Made by a program: the position numbers and the translations under genes
Notes under the pieces: generated by a model
Databases searched by the model: none
Told to the model about the DNA's origin: nothing
The model's input: the letters and a program-made list of their open reading frames with translations, nothing else
Assembly: GCA_947246015.1 (NCBI GenBank)
Contig: CAMXQE010000031.1
Location: 1-45,032 of the forward strand
Length of the DNA stretch: 45,032 nucleotides
Direction: 5' to 3'
Source: an uncultured Lachnospiraceae bacterium
Lineage (GTDB): Bacteria > Bacillota > Clostridia > Lachnospirales > Lachnospiraceae
Shown: one piece after another, positions 43,907-45,032 of the stretch
Layout of the letters: every line of letters starts with the position of its first letter
Position numbering within the stretch: the first letter of the stretch is position 1

Positions 43907-44761
43907 ATGTATCAGGCAGGATTGGTTTTAGAAGGCGGAGCGATGAAAGGAATTTATACCGCCGGTGTTTTAGATTTTTTTCTGGATAAGGAGATAGGGT
44001 TTTCTTCCTGCTATGGGGTATCAGCAGGAGCCTGTCACTTGTGCAGTTTTTTGTCGAAGCAGAGGAAAAGGGCATACCGGGTAGCTATTAATTATCTGGA
44101 TAATAAAAGATACTGCGGGACTTACAGTCTGCTTACTACAGGGGATTTGTTCGGAGCAGATATGTGTTATGACCTGATTCCCAATTATCTGGACCCGTAT
44201 GATTATGAAGCTTTTAATCAGTATGAGGGAAATGCTTATGCAGTGGTAACGAATATTGAAACCGGAAAGGCGGAATATCTTCCGATGAAGGATATGCGTG
44301 AAGATATTCTGGCAGTCCGCGCTTCCAGTTCCATGCCGTTAGTCTCCCGCAATGTCAGGATTGGCGAGGGATTATATCTGGACGGCGGAATATCGGATTC
44401 TGTTCCGATTGCAAAGTCCATAAAGGATGGGAATAAAAAGAATGTAGTAGTGTTGACAAAAGAGATGGGATTCCGGAGGGAACCAGCTTCGTCCGCCCAG
44501 CTTGCATTGATAAAGGCGCGCTATATCGGATACCCGAAGGTGTATGAATTAATGAAGGAACGGCATATTAATTATAATGCCATGCTGGACTATCTGGATA
44601 TGCAGGTGCAGAACGGAAATGCCTTTGTTATACGTCCTAAAAAGAAGAGCGGGGTAAGCAGAATCGAAAAGGACGAAAAGAAGCTGGAGGCATTATATGA
44701 AGAAGGCTACCGGGATGCGGAAGAATGCTATATGGACCTTTTAGAGTATCTGTCCGAATGA
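43907..44761 (+). CDS. Patatin-like phospholipase family protein
   Basis: The 284-residue serine hydrolase has the oxyanion loop LEGGAMKGIYTAGVLDFF, the nucleophile Ser39 in GVSAG and the dyad aspartate Asp159 in LDGGISDSVP. It probably hydrolyses acyl lipids in the cytoplasm or at the membrane. GGAGG lies 6 bp before ATG 43907, so the in-frame ATG at 43901 is less likely. It lies 35 bp after the aminotransferase and may be co-transcribed. Confidence 0.92.
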   Translation: MYQAGLVLEGGAMKGIYTAGVLDFFLDKEIGFSSCYGVSAGACHLCSFLSKQRKRAYRVAINYLDNKRYCGTYSLLTTGDLFGADMCYDLIPNYLDPYDYEAFNQYEGNAYAVVTNIETGKAEYLPMKDMREDILAVRASSSMPLVSRNVRIGEGLYLDGGISDSVPIAKSIKDGNKKNVVVLTKEMGFRREPASSAQLALIKARYIGYPKVYELMKERHINYNAMLDYLDMQVQNGNAFVIRPKKKSGVSRIEKDEKKLEALYEEGYRDAEECYMDLLEYLSE

Positions 44762-44825
44762 GAAACAGTCATGAACATCAAAAAAACGACGTATATATAA
44801 TAGAAGGTTTACGTTTGGCAGCGGG

Positions 44826-45032
44826 ACCGGAATAAAAAGCAGCAGCCACCCGTACAGTGCCCAGAGTAAATGATGGCTGCAAAGCAGACAGAATTTACTC
44901 TGCGTGAAAAAGGTACTGGAAGGGCGGCTGCGGTACTGGAATAAAAAAACAGCAGCCGCCCATACAGTGCCCAGAGAAAATGATGGCTGCAAAGCAGACA
45001 GAATTTACTCTGCGTGAAAAAGGTACTGGAAG
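44826..45032. repeat. 110-bp tandem repeat with nested inverted repeats (runs off the window)
   Basis: Unit 1 (44826-44934) is followed head to tail by unit 2 (from 44935, cut by the window end), offset 109-110 bp and about 93% identical by eye. Unit 1 folds on itself through three nested pairs: 44842-44851 with 44922-44931, 44855-44861 with 44912-44918, and 44862-44871 (CAGAGTAAAT) with 44893-44902 (ATTTACTCTG). No gene on either strand is supported in it. Confidence 0.85.

Noticed and set aside
44826..45032. CRISPR array
   Set aside because: The repeat unit is about 110 bp with no unique spacers between short repeats, and no cas genes are nearby.

Overview
The window looks like chromosomal DNA of a low-to-mid GC anaerobic Firmicute, most likely a gut Lachnospiraceae (Clostridium cluster XIVa). 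This is inferred from the clostridial forms of Lgt, BioB and GlnA, strong AGGAGG-type ribosome binding sites, the anaerobic glycerol cluster, and a mannan-oligosaccharide cluster organised like those of Roseburia and Ruminococcus. Almost all genes lie on the + strand; only an MgtC-family gene and an AraC regulator (24.8-26.4 kb) are reversed.

Layout. 0-0.6 kb: DinJ/YafQ-type toxin-antitoxin pair with a palindromic operator. 0.8-4.0 kb: glutamine synthetase, then an Hpt protein paired with a REC-HD-GYP response regulator. 4.0-4.8 kb: lgt. 4.9-8.5 kb: bioY-bioB-bioD-bioA behind a perfect BirA-type operator that overlaps the promoter; bioF and the pimelate genes are absent here. 8.7-15.1 kb: glycerol catabolism (GlpA-like and GlpB-like flavoproteins, DUF1667 protein, GlpK), interrupted by two decayed genes, dinD and an S66 LD-carboxypeptidase, each with its middle deleted and its ends kept. 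15.2-17.2 kb: NUDIX hydrolase and an unrecognised lipoprotein. 17.5-20.8 kb: GH36 alpha-galactosidase and a LacI regulator. 20.9-24.7 kb: a VIT/VWA surface protein with an exosortase-type C-terminal sorting signal, overlapped by an exosortase-family transpeptidase gene, then a WYL regulator.

25.5-42.5 kb is a beta-mannan oligosaccharide utilisation locus. It holds a divergent AraC regulator, a lipoprotein binding protein with two permeases (no ATPase), a mannobiose/cellobiose 2-epimerase, two GH130 phosphorylases, a CE17-like SGNH esterase, a chemoreceptor, a GH1 beta-glucosidase fused to mannose-6-phosphate isomerase, and a GH3 beta-glucosidase. The inferred flow is: import; deacetylation; removal of Gal (the GH36 upstream) and Glc; phosphorolysis to mannose-1-phosphate; epimerisation of mannobiose to Man-Glc and phosphorolysis of that; then isomerisation of Man-6-P to Fru-6-P. 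No endo-mannanase or phosphomannomutase is visible. The window ends with a PLP aminotransferase, a patatin-like lipase and a 110-bp tandem repeat that folds into nested hairpins.

The most notable items are the VIT/VWA-exosortase pair, the GH1-ManA fusion, a roughly 316-bp near-perfect palindrome inside the mannan operon, a 29-nt dispersed repeat that starts exactly at two stop codons, and the 110-bp structured tandem repeat.
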